In this document: positions 26,061-35,359 of the stretch, piece by piece | Position numbering within the stretch: position 1 is the first letter of the stretch | How the letters are laid out: every line of letters begins with the position of its first letter | Source of the DNA: an uncultured Bacillota bacterium | Lineage (GTDB): Bacteria > Bacillota > Clostridia > Peptostreptococcales > Anaerovoracaceae | Direction: 5' to 3' | Assembly (NCBI GenBank): GCA_949284065.1 | Contig: CASDUO010000010.1 | Coordinates: 1 to 48,660 of the forward strand | Length of the DNA stretch: 48,660 bases | Notes under the pieces: model-generated | Database searches by the model: none | Told to the model about the DNA's origin: nothing | Seen by the model: the letters and a program-made list of their open reading frames with translations, nothing else | Made by a program: the position numbers and the translations under genes

Positions 26061-27109
26061 ATCATGCCTATAAGCATCTCCAAAGCCATCTTCTCGTTCA
26101 ATGCCCCGGACTTTATCCTGTCGTCGGTTTCCAAAGCCAGGGCCAGCATATCCTTCAACTCTCCGACCTCATATCTGTCGGCAGATCTCATAGCTTTTTC
26201 TGCCCGGTATGAGTTCACCTTCAAGAGCCTGGTCATGGAGCTCATGGTCATGCCGTCTTTTTTCATCTCTTTGAGTTCCAGCATGAGCTCCGTTTGCGAG
26301 ACTATTATACCCAATATCTTGTATCCGTTTTCGCCCGAATCCATGAGGCCATGCAAAAGCTTCATGGCCTTGCTCTTGTCGCCGGCACTCACTGCACTCA
26401 ACATCTGGAACACTGCATGTTCGGGATTGTCCGAAATACATTCCAGCACGTCGCTGTTCGTGATTTCTTCTCCATCTGACAGGGCGACCATCTTCTTTAT
26501 ATCGTTTTCAAGATTGAAAAGATCGTAATCCACATTTTTGTTGTCGTATCCACTTTCGGTTATAAGCATGTCCACGGCCTTCGAAGATATTTTTTTTACT
26601 GCCCGTTCGAATCTCTTCACTATGAATCTTTGAGCGTCTTTATGGGACAAGGGCCCGAAGTCATACACCTTGCCGCTATCCTCTATTACAGACAACAGGT
26701 CTCCGTTCTTTCTTTTGTCATCTATACGTCCTTCGGTGAATATCAGCAGCACCGGTCCATCCTGTTGAGGACTTCTCATATCCTCCACATATTCGATGAG
26801 CTCCTTTACATCCCCCTGAGCCTTCCCCCTTACATATGGACAGTTCTCCACGATCACCACTTTTTTTTCTGACATCACGGGAGGGGTCCCGGCTGCCTCT
26901 GTTATTTCAGCCACTGATGCCTTTTCACCGTCCAACAGGGTCAGATCCAACACCTTCACAGACTCATCCACGTACCTTTCCGTCAGCTTCTTCGCGGCCC
27001 ATGACACCAAAAAACCTTCCTCTCCGCAGAGAAGGATGACATTAGGTACTCTGTCCTCTTTTATGTCTTTCACTATCTCTTTGAAAGAGTGTTCTTTCGC
27101 TCCCGGCAT
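26057..27109 (-). CDS. holA: DNA polymerase III subunit delta (clamp loader)
   Basis: A 350-residue protein matching the HolA/YqeN family: an N-terminal AAA+-like domain (about 15-200, with Val-Ile-Leu-Leu-Cys-Gly-Glu-Glu-Gly-Phe in place of a true Walker A) and a helical C-terminal collar domain. Delta opens the sliding clamp during loading. The start ATG (27109) overlaps the stop of the flavin reductase gene in a TGATG arrangement; a GTG three bases upstream is also possible. In many Firmicutes holA follows comEC, and here the two are separated by one flavin reductase gene. Confidence 0.87.
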   Translation of the reverse strand: MPGAKEHSFKEIVKDIKEDRVPNVILLCGEEGFLVSWAAKKLTERYVDESVKVLDLTLLDGEKASVAEITEAAGTPPVMSEKKVVIVENCPYVRGKAQGDVKELIEYVEDMRSPQQDGPVLLIFTEGRIDDKRKNGDLLSVIEDSGKVYDFGPLSHKDAQRFIVKRFERAVKKISSKAVDMLITESGYDNKNVDYDLFNLENDIKKMVALSDGEEITNSDVLECISDNPEHAVFQMLSAVSAGDKSKAMKLLHGLMDSGENGYKILGIIVSQTELMLELKEMKKDGMTMSSMTRLLKVNSYRAEKAMRSADRYEVGELKDMLALALETDDRIKSGALNEKMALEMLIGMM

Positions 27110-27678
27110 CACTTTATTTCCAATCCCGACCTGAATGCTTTGGCTACTGTGTTTCCTATGGCTTCATAATCGTTCGTCACCGTATTGTATGTCATGGGCT
27201 TAATCTTCTTTATGTCAGGAACGCCGTTCTCATCTGTTTTTTCTTCGTCCACCATAGTGTCTATAATCTTCCCCACTATGTGTATGTGTTCTCCCACATC
27301 CATCATTCCCATGACCTCACACTGGATGTTCAGTGGGAATTCATCTATGACAGGAGCGTTCACTTTGTCCCCTTTTACCGGAGTGAGTCCCGTCTTTTTG
27401 AATTTATCCTCTTTATGTCCAGAAGCTATACCGAAATAATCGGCCTCTTTTACATGCTCCTGTCCCGGTATGTTTACAGTGAAAGCTCCCGTTGCTTTTA
27501 TGTTGTCCATAGTCTTCCTGGAAGGCCTCACAGATATACACAATGCCGGAGGATCGGATCCGCAAACCCCTCCCCATGCGGCATTCATGGCGTTGGGCTT
27601 CCCATCTTCATCATATGTTCCCACTATGAACACCGGTGTGGGGAAAACATATGTCTTTGCGCCTAAACTCTTTTTCAT
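27109..27678 (-). CDS. Flavin reductase family protein (FMN-binding, flavoredoxin-like)
   Basis: A 189-residue soluble protein with the split-barrel flavin reductase fold: Pro-Thr-Pro-Val-Phe-Ile-Val-Gly near the start, Asn-Ala-Met-Asn-Ala-Ala-Trp-Gly-Gly (about 28-36) and Ile-Ser-Val-Arg-Pro-Ser-Arg-Lys-Thr (about 48-56) contact FMN in this family. Anaerobes often use such proteins as electron carriers or to reduce flavins for partner enzymes; the partner is not evident. GAGGAGG lies 8 bases before the ATG. It is translationally coupled to holA. Confidence 0.87.
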   Translation of the reverse strand: MKKSLGAKTYVFPTPVFIVGTYDEDGKPNAMNAAWGGVCGSDPPALCISVRPSRKTMDNIKATGAFTVNIPGQEHVKEADYFGIASGHKEDKFKKTGLTPVKGDKVNAPVIDEFPLNIQCEVMGMMDVGEHIHIVGKIIDTMVDEEKTDENGVPDIKKIKPMTYNTVTNDYEAIGNTVAKAFRSGLEIK

Positions 27679-27747
27679 CGGTCTTGCCTCCTCTTGTTAT
27701 GGTAATAGAACAAGTATACCATAATCCAGCGGTGTTTGCCCCGGTTT

Positions 27748-30060
27748 TTAAGGATCTTCTCGGTCCATTACCGTTTCATACCCTATCCCTCCTGCCTCAT
27801 CTTCATATATCCCTACGGCTCCCATCCTGTCGTTCCTGAGCACCATTATGTCCCTCTTCCCATATCTGGCTATGGTCTCGGGCGCAGGATGGCCGTAATA
27901 GTTGTTCCCGACTTGTACTACCGCCATTTCAGGCTCCACCATATCTATGAATTCTTCCGTAGAACTGTATTCGCTTCCATGATGGGGAACTGCGACCACA
28001 TCGCTTTTCAGACTGCCCGATATGTCATACCTGTCCCAAAGGAACCTCTCCGTATCCTCTCCGATATCTCCCGTGGCAAGTATGCTCATACTGCCGCAAA
28101 CCACACGCACCACAAGGGAATATTCATTTTGCTCCTCCAGCACAGTTCCTTCCTCTTCCCACGGCATATCCCTGTCCGGCCAAAACATCTCCATATATAC
28201 TCCTTCTGCCAGATCCACCCTGTCTCCAGCTGCAAGGTATAAGAAGCGCTCCTCCTCAAGTCCCGTTTCCTTTGAGAGTTTCTCCTCTATGACTTCATTC
28301 CCCGAAAAAAGTCCGATCCTCTCCACCATCCCCTCCTTTGCCAGGGATCTGATCCCTCCGTAATGGTCTTCGTCCAGATGGGTCAATACCACGAGGTCCA
28401 CCTTTCTGCATCCGTTTTTCAAAAGGTACGGCATGACTGTCTTTTTCCCCACATCGTAATCGGGACTTCCTCCTCCGTCTATCAGGATATGCTTCCCTGT
28501 CTCCGTCTTGATGTGGATACAGGAACCCTGACCCACGTCTACGAAGACCGTCTGGGCCTTTCCGAATCCGTCATCCAAAGACCCTGCTATACCTATGGAC
28601 ATAATCGAAAAAAGTATCGTGACCGCCGCCATGCTTTCCCACTTCTTTCTGTTTTTCCAAACACAAAAAGTGTCCGATAGCAAAAAGAAGAAGCCGAAAT
28701 AGAACATGATGACAAAGGCAAGGGGCGGGCTCGTCACAAGAAAGGTGAATGCACCCTGCCAATAGGTGACACTGTTGCATTTTTCCATAAGGTCGCACAG
28801 ATATTCCAGCATATGGAATGTCATATCTTCGAGAGGCGGAAAGAACAGATATGAAAATATGGCCGCCATGCCCATGGGGACTATGAGCCCCGAAAGGAAT
28901 ATGACCGGCACATTGGCAAAAATACCTCCCGCGGAAATGTAGTTGAAGTTATAGGCTATATATGGGATCATGGCCAGCTGTATTATAAGTGACGGCAGAA
29001 GCATATCCCCTATCCATCTGCTTATATTTTTGTTTTTCAGTATATTCATTCCAACGGACAGAGAGAATACCGCCAAATATGACATCTGGAAGCCCGGATG
29101 AAATATACAGAACGGATTCTGTATCATCATTACGAAAGCTGATGCCGCTCCGGCAGAGAGGAGATCATATCTCCTGTGTGTAAGGTCCCCCAGTATATGT
29201 ATGAGGATCATTATCACCGCTCTGACGACCGACGGAGTGAAACCTACCATAGCCATGTATATCAACAGGCATGCTCCTATGATCACGTTTACCTTAGGCT
29301 TCCTCCTGCCGCCGGTCACTATGCAGAAGAATCCGTATATCAATCCGATGTGCATCCCCGATACGGCAAGGACGTGGGCTGTCCCGTTCCTTTGGAATTC
29401 CTCGTACACCTTCTCGTCCATGGAGGATTTGTCGCCGAATATCATGGCCATCGCCACGGCGGCGGCATCATCAGCCATATGTTCCTCCAGAGTTTTTTGG
29501 AAGGCCGTCCTGAATACCCATATCCTGTTCATCAGGGGATCCTCTACATCTCCGATCTTAGGGGCATGAGAGATGCTCATCTTAGTATTTATACCTTCTG
29601 TCCTGAGATATGCGCGATAATCGAAACATCCCGGGTTCCTTTCACTGTCAGGAAGTTCAAGCTCACCTCTCACCGTGACTTTTTTCCCCACACAGCTATC
29701 GAAATCAGAGAACCCGGCATAAATACCGACCACACAACGGCTGTCATCTCCTGCTCTCACCACTATGCTGTATTTTTCCTTGCCCTTTTTTTCCGCCGAG
29801 ATCACCCTGCCGGAAAAAGATATCTCTTTTCCGACCATCTCCAACAGAGGATCCGGTCTCTGAGCATACGAATCCATATGAAGTCCGCCTAAAAACAGGG
29901 CACATAAAAGTATGGGAATGATCCTATTGTCTGTGAAGATGATAACAAAAGCCACAGGCAGGGCGAGGAAAAAGAGCATCCTGCCCCCTATGGCAAAACT
30001 GTGGCAAATGACTATACCGAGAGCGAATGCTCCTACGGTGTATAAAACAGGTCTTCGCAT
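27748..30060 (-). CDS. comEC: ComEC/Rec2 DNA-internalisation channel
   Basis: A 770-residue membrane protein. N-terminal hydrophobic helices and an OB-like extracytoplasmic domain (about 60-200) are followed by the Competence domain with multiple helices (about 215-490; Leu-Ala-Val-Ser-Gly-Met-His-Ile marks its start) and a C-terminal metallo-beta-lactamase-like domain (about 500-760) with Thr-His-Leu-Asp-Glu-Asp-His. ComEC carries single-stranded DNA across the membrane in transformation; the hydrolase domain is thought to degrade the other strand. All parts are present and full length. ATG at 30060 follows GGGAGGAG by a few bases; a TTG 12 bases upstream is less likely. Confidence 0.9.
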   Translation of the reverse strand: MRRPVLYTVGAFALGIVICHSFAIGGRMLFFLALPVAFVIIFTDNRIIPILLCALFLGGLHMDSYAQRPDPLLEMVGKEISFSGRVISAEKKGKEKYSIVVRAGDDSRCVVGIYAGFSDFDSCVGKKVTVRGELELPDSERNPGCFDYRAYLRTEGINTKMSISHAPKIGDVEDPLMNRIWVFRTAFQKTLEEHMADDAAAVAMAMIFGDKSSMDEKVYEEFQRNGTAHVLAVSGMHIGLIYGFFCIVTGGRRKPKVNVIIGACLLIYMAMVGFTPSVVRAVIMILIHILGDLTHRRYDLLSAGAASAFVMMIQNPFCIFHPGFQMSYLAVFSLSVGMNILKNKNISRWIGDMLLPSLIIQLAMIPYIAYNFNYISAGGIFANVPVIFLSGLIVPMGMAAIFSYLFFPPLEDMTFHMLEYLCDLMEKCNSVTYWQGAFTFLVTSPPLAFVIMFYFGFFFLLSDTFCVWKNRKKWESMAAVTILFSIMSIGIAGSLDDGFGKAQTVFVDVGQGSCIHIKTETGKHILIDGGGSPDYDVGKKTVMPYLLKNGCRKVDLVVLTHLDEDHYGGIRSLAKEGMVERIGLFSGNEVIEEKLSKETGLEEERFLYLAAGDRVDLAEGVYMEMFWPDRDMPWEEEGTVLEEQNEYSLVVRVVCGSMSILATGDIGEDTERFLWDRYDISGSLKSDVVAVPHHGSEYSSTEEFIDMVEPEMAVVQVGNNYYGHPAPETIARYGKRDIMVLRNDRMGAVGIYEDEAGGIGYETVMDREDP

Positions 30061-30101
30061 GTCTCCTCCCAAAAGAAGGAGCTACCTGCATTTCCGTTTT
30101 C

Positions 30102-30130
30102 ATTATACAACGGCAAGAAGTTTATTTCCA
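30102..30130 (-). promoter_or_regulatory. Candidate promoter of comEC
   Basis: On the minus strand TGGAAA (30130-30125; four of six -35 positions) is followed after 17 bases by a perfect TATAAT (30107-30102), about 40 bases before the comEC ATG. Confidence 0.45.
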
Positions 30131-30146
30131 TATTTTTCCATTTATT

Positions 30147-31610
30147 TTACGGTCCCTCCATCTCCACGATCCTGTCGCTTATATGTTCTACCATGGGGAT
30201 ATCGTGAGCGATGAACAAAAGGGCAAGCCCCCTGCGATCCACCAGTTTCCTGAAAAGATGCACTATCTGGGCTTGTGAAGATACGTCCAGTCCCGTCAAA
30301 GGTTCATCCGCCACGATCACATCGGGATCACGTATTATGGCCCTTGCTATAGCGACTCTCTGTCTCTCTCCGCCCGAAAGCTCCCAAGGCTTCCTGTCTA
30401 TAAGGTCGCGGGACAGATCCACTTCGTCCATCACCCGTAGTACTTCATCCTCTCCGGCATTTTTGCCCGTCGCTATCCGCACAGGCTCACCGATCATCTC
30501 CCTGACAGTCATCCTGTCGTTGAAGGCATTTCCCGTATCCTGAAAGATCATCTGTATATCCACACCGTGTCGGATATCTATGAGCCCTCCATCCTTTTTC
30601 TCTATGCCGCATATACACTTTGCCAACGTAGACTTCCCGCAGCCGGACCTGCCTACGAGGCCCACTATCTCTCCTTCCGAAACGGTCAGATCGAATCTTT
30701 CCAGCACAGTATGTTTCCTTTTTCTTCCCAGAGGAAAACTTTTACACAAACCTTTTATGTCCACCACTGTATTACGACCTGTCCGTCTTTCCCCCGTGTG
30801 GGAATGACTCCCCGCCTTGCCGTAATTGGCATATCTGATCAGTCTCTTCGTATATTCATGCTCCGGGGCGGAAAAAATACGGTCTGCAGATCCCCTTTCT
30901 ATGATCCTTCCATCCTTCATTATGGCCACGTCTTCGGCCACTTCTTTTACTATGCTCAGATCATGAGTTATGAATATCATGGCTGTGCCTGTATCTTGCC
31001 TCACCTTGTTTATCAGGTCCAGAATGTCCCTCTGCGTCTGCCCGTCCAGACCTGTAGTCGGTTCATCGGCAAGTATTAGGTCAGGTCCTGCCGCCAAAGC
31101 TATGGCTATGGCCACACGCTGTTTCATACCGCCGGAAAACTCACAGGGATACTGACTGTATCTGATCTCCACATCGGGTATGCTTACAGATCTCATCAAT
31201 TCCATGGCGCGGGACTTTGCCTCCTTGCCTGTAGCCATACCGTGTATTTCCAGGACTTCTCCTATCTGGTCCCCTACAGGTACTCCCGGATCCAGAGCCC
31301 CGGCAGGATCCTGGAATATCATGGATATCTTCCTTCCTCTCAGACTTTTCATAAGTTCTTCTCCTGCAGAGACCAGCTCGTGCCCGTCAAAAATTATGCT
31401 GCCATCCTCTATGAGGCCTCCGTTCCCTACCATGCCCAGTATGCTCCTGCAGAGCATGGTCTTACCGCTGCCTGATTCCCCTACGAGTGCTATGCTCTCT
31501 CCTTTTTTCAGACACAGCGAAACTCCGTCCACCGCTTTTACGATGCCGTCGGATGTATCGAAGGACACTTTCAGGTTTTTTATCCGCAACAGATCTTCCA
31601 TGGTTTCCAT
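30147..31610 (-). CDS. Fused double ATP-binding subunit of an oligopeptide/nickel-type ABC importer
   Basis: A 487-residue protein with two complete ABC cassettes in tandem, equivalent to DppD plus DppF. Cassette one: Walker A 44-51 (Gly-Glu-Ser-Gly-Ser-Gly-Lys-Thr), signature Phe-Ser-Gly-Gly-Met-Lys at 158-163, Walker B ending in Asp-Glu at 182-183. Cassette two: Walker A 320-327, signature Leu-Ser-Gly-Gly-Glu-Arg-Gln at 411-417, Walker B ending Asp-Glu at 435-436. The first cassette keeps the short C-terminal oligopeptide-transporter extension; the second stops right after its H-loop region. It would energise the two permeases encoded upstream. The start is uncertain: ATG at 31610 or 31601, neither with a strong ribosome site. 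It ends the ABC operon. Confidence 0.88.
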   Translation of the reverse strand: METMEDLLRIKNLKVSFDTSDGIVKAVDGVSLCLKKGESIALVGESGSGKTMLCRSILGMVGNGGLIEDGSIIFDGHELVSAGEELMKSLRGRKISMIFQDPAGALDPGVPVGDQIGEVLEIHGMATGKEAKSRAMELMRSVSIPDVEIRYSQYPCEFSGGMKQRVAIAIALAAGPDLILADEPTTGLDGQTQRDILDLINKVRQDTGTAMIFITHDLSIVKEVAEDVAIMKDGRIIERGSADRIFSAPEHEYTKRLIRYANYGKAGSHSHTGERRTGRNTVVDIKGLCKSFPLGRKRKHTVLERFDLTVSEGEIVGLVGRSGCGKSTLAKCICGIEKKDGGLIDIRHGVDIQMIFQDTGNAFNDRMTVREMIGEPVRIATGKNAGEDEVLRVMDEVDLSRDLIDRKPWELSGGERQRVAIARAIIRDPDVIVADEPLTGLDVSSQAQIVHLFRKLVDRRGLALLFIAHDIPMVEHISDRIVEMEGP

Positions 31611-31674
31611 ACTCGATGCTACTCTTTGTTCATCTCACTTTTTTACTTTCTTCCATATACTGTCCGCTATGGCC

Positions 31675-33222
31675 TCATTCTATCTCCCATTCATGTATGT
31701 TCCAGAATATACCCACACCGTGATGTCCGAGTACAGTATCCTCGGTTATACCGGATATATTCGATGTGCCCGCATATATGGCGTCCACATAAGCGATGAA
31801 GGTATATGCCGGATCATCGGCAAGGACCTCCTGGAACCGGCTGTAAAGATCGGCTCTTTCATCCGTGTCATCGGTCTGCCTTGCAGCTGTCAGCAAACTG
31901 TCCACTTCTCCATTGGAATAGCCGTTGTAGTTGGCCCCCTTGCCAGTACCGAAGACTTTATATGTGTGATCATCTGCGTCAAAGGGGCTCCCCCATCCTA
32001 TGAGGAAAGCTTCCTGACCTGCCCAGTCTATTTCGGCAGGGCTTTCCACGGAAACATCGATCCCTATGTCTCCAAGGTTTTGGGCGCATATATTGGCCAT
32101 GTCTATACGCACCTGATCCCCCTGACTGCAGTTTATGGTAAACGCAAGTTTCTGCCCGTCTTTTTCATATATCCCGTCTTCACCTTTTTTCCATCCCGCA
32201 TCCTGTAAAAGCTGTTCCGCCTTTTCCGGATCGTAGCTGTACTTCTCTATATCCTCATTGGCATATATGTTCTTTTGCAGGGGAGAATATGCCACCTGTC
32301 CCTGTCCCAGGAGTACACTGTCTATTATGGCCTCCCTGTCTATGGCATAACTCAATATCGCGGGAAGCTCTCTGTTCTCTTTCCACAATTCGTTGTTGAA
32401 GTTATACATTATCCCTCTGTAATCCGCCGTCTCCATGTCATATACCTTGAACCCATCTTTTCCTTCGAAATTCTCTGCGGATTTGGGAGTGATCTGGGCA
32501 AAGTTCAGTTCCCCGGACTCAAGCTGCATAGCTCTGGCATCGGTATCGTCGTTTATCTTGAAAATGACTTTTTCTATATTAGGTGTTCCGCCGTAGTAAT
32601 CGTCGAACCTTTCCATCTCTATATACTGGCCCTCTTCCCACTCCACGAACTTATATGGTCCGGCACCTACGGGCGCTTTGTTGAAGTCCGATATGGTCAG
32701 ATCCTCACCCTCCAACAGATGAGAAGGAAGTATACCTATGGACAGATAATCGGGCATGGCGGAATTTGGCGCTTTCAACTCGATATCCACACGGGTGTCG
32801 TCTACTGCCGTTACGCTCTCTATATCTTCAAAATTGGATGCGTTTTCAGACCCGTTATCCGGATCCTGTATCGCTTCGATAGTGAACTTGACATCTTCTG
32901 CCGTAAGATCGTCACCATCATGGAAAGTCAGTCCTTCACGCAGCGTGAAACTGTACGTATTCGTGCTTTCATCGAATTCCCATTTTTTCGCAAGACCGGG
33001 CACCACATTATTGTCTCCGTCATGGGCTGTAAGGCCGGCAAAGAGCAGCAGATTTATTTCTCCGTGTTCATAGAGGGCAGGATTTATCGATGTGTAGTCT
33101 CCACTGCCATAGACAAGTGTGTTCTCCCCTATATCTCCACTGCCGCCGCATCCCGATAAAACTCCGGTCAGCAGGATCGCCGTCAACATCATTATCTGTA
33201 TTTTCCTTTTCATCCTCTTCAT
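31675..33222 (-). CDS. Extracellular solute-binding lipoprotein, family 5 (peptide/nickel)
   Basis: A 515-residue lipoprotein. A basic N-terminus and hydrophobic core lead to the lipobox Leu-Ser-Gly-Cys, with Cys25 as the lipid-anchored first mature residue. The mature part shows family 5 features: Pro-Ala-Leu-Tyr-Glu, Leu-Thr-Phe-His-Asp-Gly-Asp near 100, Ala-Val-Gly-Ala-Gly-Pro-Tyr-Lys-like (Pro-Val-Gly-Ala-Gly-Pro-Tyr) and Tyr-Ser-Tyr-Asp-Pro-Glu-Lys-Ala. It captures peptide or metal-chelate ligands for the ABC importer; the ligand cannot be read from sequence. The ATG overlaps the stop of the second permease (ATGA) and has AGGAGGAT just upstream. Confidence 0.9.
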   Translation of the reverse strand: MKRMKRKIQIMMLTAILLTGVLSGCGGSGDIGENTLVYGSGDYTSINPALYEHGEINLLLFAGLTAHDGDNNVVPGLAKKWEFDESTNTYSFTLREGLTFHDGDDLTAEDVKFTIEAIQDPDNGSENASNFEDIESVTAVDDTRVDIELKAPNSAMPDYLSIGILPSHLLEGEDLTISDFNKAPVGAGPYKFVEWEEGQYIEMERFDDYYGGTPNIEKVIFKINDDTDARAMQLESGELNFAQITPKSAENFEGKDGFKVYDMETADYRGIMYNFNNELWKENRELPAILSYAIDREAIIDSVLLGQGQVAYSPLQKNIYANEDIEKYSYDPEKAEQLLQDAGWKKGEDGIYEKDGQKLAFTINCSQGDQVRIDMANICAQNLGDIGIDVSVESPAEIDWAGQEAFLIGWGSPFDADDHTYKVFGTGKGANYNGYSNGEVDSLLTAARQTDDTDERADLYSRFQEVLADDPAYTFIAYVDAIYAGTSNISGITEDTVLGHHGVGIFWNIHEWEIE

Positions 33223-34064
33223 ATGATCCTCCTCTTCATAAAACCGTTCCTTGCTATCACCGCTCCTCTTTTATTGTTCACCCTCAGATATTCTCCCACA
33301 TCCATGATGCATATCAATGTTACTGTAAGTACCGTTCCCGGTATCAGCAGAATCCACCATGCTCCCGACAGTATGGCTCTTTGAGATATGGACAAAAGAC
33401 TTCCCCAGGAAAGTTCATCCAAGGGCAGACCCAGTCCCAGAAAACTCAATGTGGCCTCCGTCATTATGGCGGAGCCTATATTGGATACGATCATGAACAT
33501 TATGGTGGACATGAACCCGGGCATCAGATGCTTTCGCAGTATATAGAAAAAGCTTCCTCCCATGGCCTTTGCCGCAAGGACATAACTGCGGTTCCTTATC
33601 TGTTTCACTTCATTCCTTACGATCTTGGCTACAGACGGCCATGCGGTCGCTCCTATGACTATGATTATCGAAAAGACCGTTGCATCTCCTATTGCGGCCT
33701 GTATGAATATCACCAGAAGTATGGACGGTATACTCATGATTATCTCTGTGAACCTCATGAGCACATCATCCAAAGCCGCCGGCGCCAACCCGGCAATAGT
33801 ACCATACAGTATGGCTATAAGGGTGCTTATCCCGGTGGCTGCGATACCTATGACAAGAGATATCCTCCCGCCATACAGTATGGCGGAAAACAGGTCCCGT
33901 CCCATAGTATCTGTACCTAAAACATGATCCTTTCCGGGAGATGTGCTTATCGCCGACAGATCCATATACCCCGGGTCGTAAGGAGCTATGACATCTGCCA
34001 GTAACGTCGCCAGTATTATCACAGACAATGTGGCCACTGCCACATAGGGCATTTTCTTTTTCAC
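33219..34064 (-). CDS. ABC importer permease, DppC/OppC type
   Basis: A 281-residue inner-membrane permease. One N-terminal helix, Asp-Thr-Met-Gly-Arg-Asp (conserved in this subfamily, near 52-57), then five more helices with the cytoplasmic EAA loop around 165-195 (Ala-Ala-Lys-Ala-Met-Gly-Gly). It pairs with the DppB-type permease encoded just upstream. The start is GTG at 34064, overlapping that gene's stop (GTGA). Confidence 0.9.
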   Translation of the reverse strand: MKKKMPYVAVATLSVIILATLLADVIAPYDPGYMDLSAISTSPGKDHVLGTDTMGRDLFSAILYGGRISLVIGIAATGISTLIAILYGTIAGLAPAALDDVLMRFTEIIMSIPSILLVIFIQAAIGDATVFSIIIVIGATAWPSVAKIVRNEVKQIRNRSYVLAAKAMGGSFFYILRKHLMPGFMSTIMFMIVSNIGSAIMTEATLSFLGLGLPLDELSWGSLLSISQRAILSGAWWILLIPGTVLTVTLICIMDVGEYLRVNNKRGAVIARNGFMKRRII

Positions 34065-35044
34065 AGCAGCTGCCCCCTTTCCTGTTTCAGTTCAGGGTCC
34101 ATCTGCCGCCTTATTATATCGGCTATTATGTTCACCGTTATGACCGTGGCTCCGGTAATGATGCAGACCATCATCAGCAGATTATAGTCGTGGTACTGTG
34201 CACTTTCCACTGCCAGTTTGCCCATGCCGGGATATGAAAAGACCACTTCGACAACATAGGCGCCTGCCAGCAGATGAGGCAGGAACACGGCCATGATCCC
34301 CACTACAGAAGGTGTGATGTTCCTTACACAATGCCGATAGACCGTCTGCTTTTCTGAAAGACCTTTCGCCATACAGAGCAAAACATAATCCTTGCTCATT
34401 TCATCGGAAAGCCGGCTGCGCATAAGATATGTGCAATACCATATATGGGAAACGGATATGGCTGCCACAGGTAATATCAGGTGTACGGCTCTATCCAGGA
34501 ACCCCCCTCCTCCAACAGATACAGCACCGCTTTGGGGAAGTATCCCCAAGATGACGGAAAAGACCATTATGAATATCATCGCCATGAAAAATTCAGGCAC
34601 GCTACCGGTCATCACTCCCAGTTTGCATATGACCCTGTCCACTGTCTTCCCCTCCCGCCTGACACAGAATATGGCAAGGGCGAGAGAACACAGACTGATG
34701 ATGATAAAGGAAACCAGCGCCAGTACGGCTGTATTCCCTGCCACGTCTCCTATGACGTCCATAACAGACCGTTTATACTGGAAGGATATGCCGAAGTCTC
34801 CCTGGAACACCTGTCCCAGCCAATCGAAAAACTGGACTGCCAGAGACTGATCGAGCCCCAGCCTGTGCTCTGCATGAGCCAGCTGTTCCGGCGACATCCT
34901 CTCTACAGCCTCTCCGTAATATGCTCTCAATGGATCTCCCGGAGCCAGCCTGGACACGACAAAGACCACCAGTATCAGAACGATCATAGATATGACGAAC
35001 TGCAGGAGTTTTTTTCCTATATATATCCGGGTACTTTTATCCAT
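34061..35044 (-). CDS. ABC importer permease, DppB/OppB type
   Basis: A 327-residue inner-membrane permease with the typical N-terminal helix, Arg-Leu-Ala-Pro-Gly-Asp-Pro motif (about 30-36), a long external loop and five further helices; the EAA loop lies near 217-235 (Met-Ala-Lys-Gly-Leu-Ser-Glu). It is the first gene of the four-gene ABC operon (DppB, DppC, binding protein, fused ATPase). ATG 35044 has GAAGGAAGA just upstream. Confidence 0.9.
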   Translation of the reverse strand: MDKSTRIYIGKKLLQFVISMIVLILVVFVVSRLAPGDPLRAYYGEAVERMSPEQLAHAEHRLGLDQSLAVQFFDWLGQVFQGDFGISFQYKRSVMDVIGDVAGNTAVLALVSFIIISLCSLALAIFCVRREGKTVDRVICKLGVMTGSVPEFFMAMIFIMVFSVILGILPQSGAVSVGGGGFLDRAVHLILPVAAISVSHIWYCTYLMRSRLSDEMSKDYVLLCMAKGLSEKQTVYRHCVRNITPSVVGIMAVFLPHLLAGAYVVEVVFSYPGMGKLAVESAQYHDYNLLMMVCIITGATVITVNIIADIIRRQMDPELKQERGQLL

Positions 35045-35359
35045 GGTCTTCCTTCATCCCGGGCTCACTGTCCCGCTGTTGTGCGATAAAGCATTCAACG
35101 ATAAAATATCAGGTCGGCGACCGGTCCACAAGCCCCGCCGGGGGTTATTTTTTTATCCGGACCTCATTCCGAAAAACATGGTCATTTCCCGTCAACTCCT
35201 CATTTTACCTCTCCGCCGGTACCAAAAACTATACACCGTCTGCGGCATCCCATAGGAACTGACACAAAACCTCTTCCTCATTTCCGTATTTATGATAAAA
35301 TGTATAGGCGATGCTACCATGTGGGCATCATGATATCCCAGGCAGAAGGAACGACATAT
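35045..35359. other. 315-base divergent intergenic region
   Basis: Between the ABC operon (minus) and the AEC gene (plus). It contains the orphan terminator, a small GGTC-GGC-GACC hairpin just before it, and an extended -10 like element TGATAAAAT at 35293-35301 on the plus strand that probably serves the AEC gene. No protein gene is supported here. Confidence 0.45.
35131..35154 (+). terminator. Orphan plus-strand intrinsic terminator
   Basis: AGCCCC pairs with GGGGTT (one G-T pair) around a four-base loop, followed by A and seven T. It points to plus-strand transcripts, yet no plus-strand gene lies upstream for some 25 kb; everything before it is minus-strand. It could end a short RNA begun near 35110 (TTGTGC-17-TAAAAT lies just upstream) or act as an attenuator ahead of the AEC gene. 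Confidence 0.6.
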
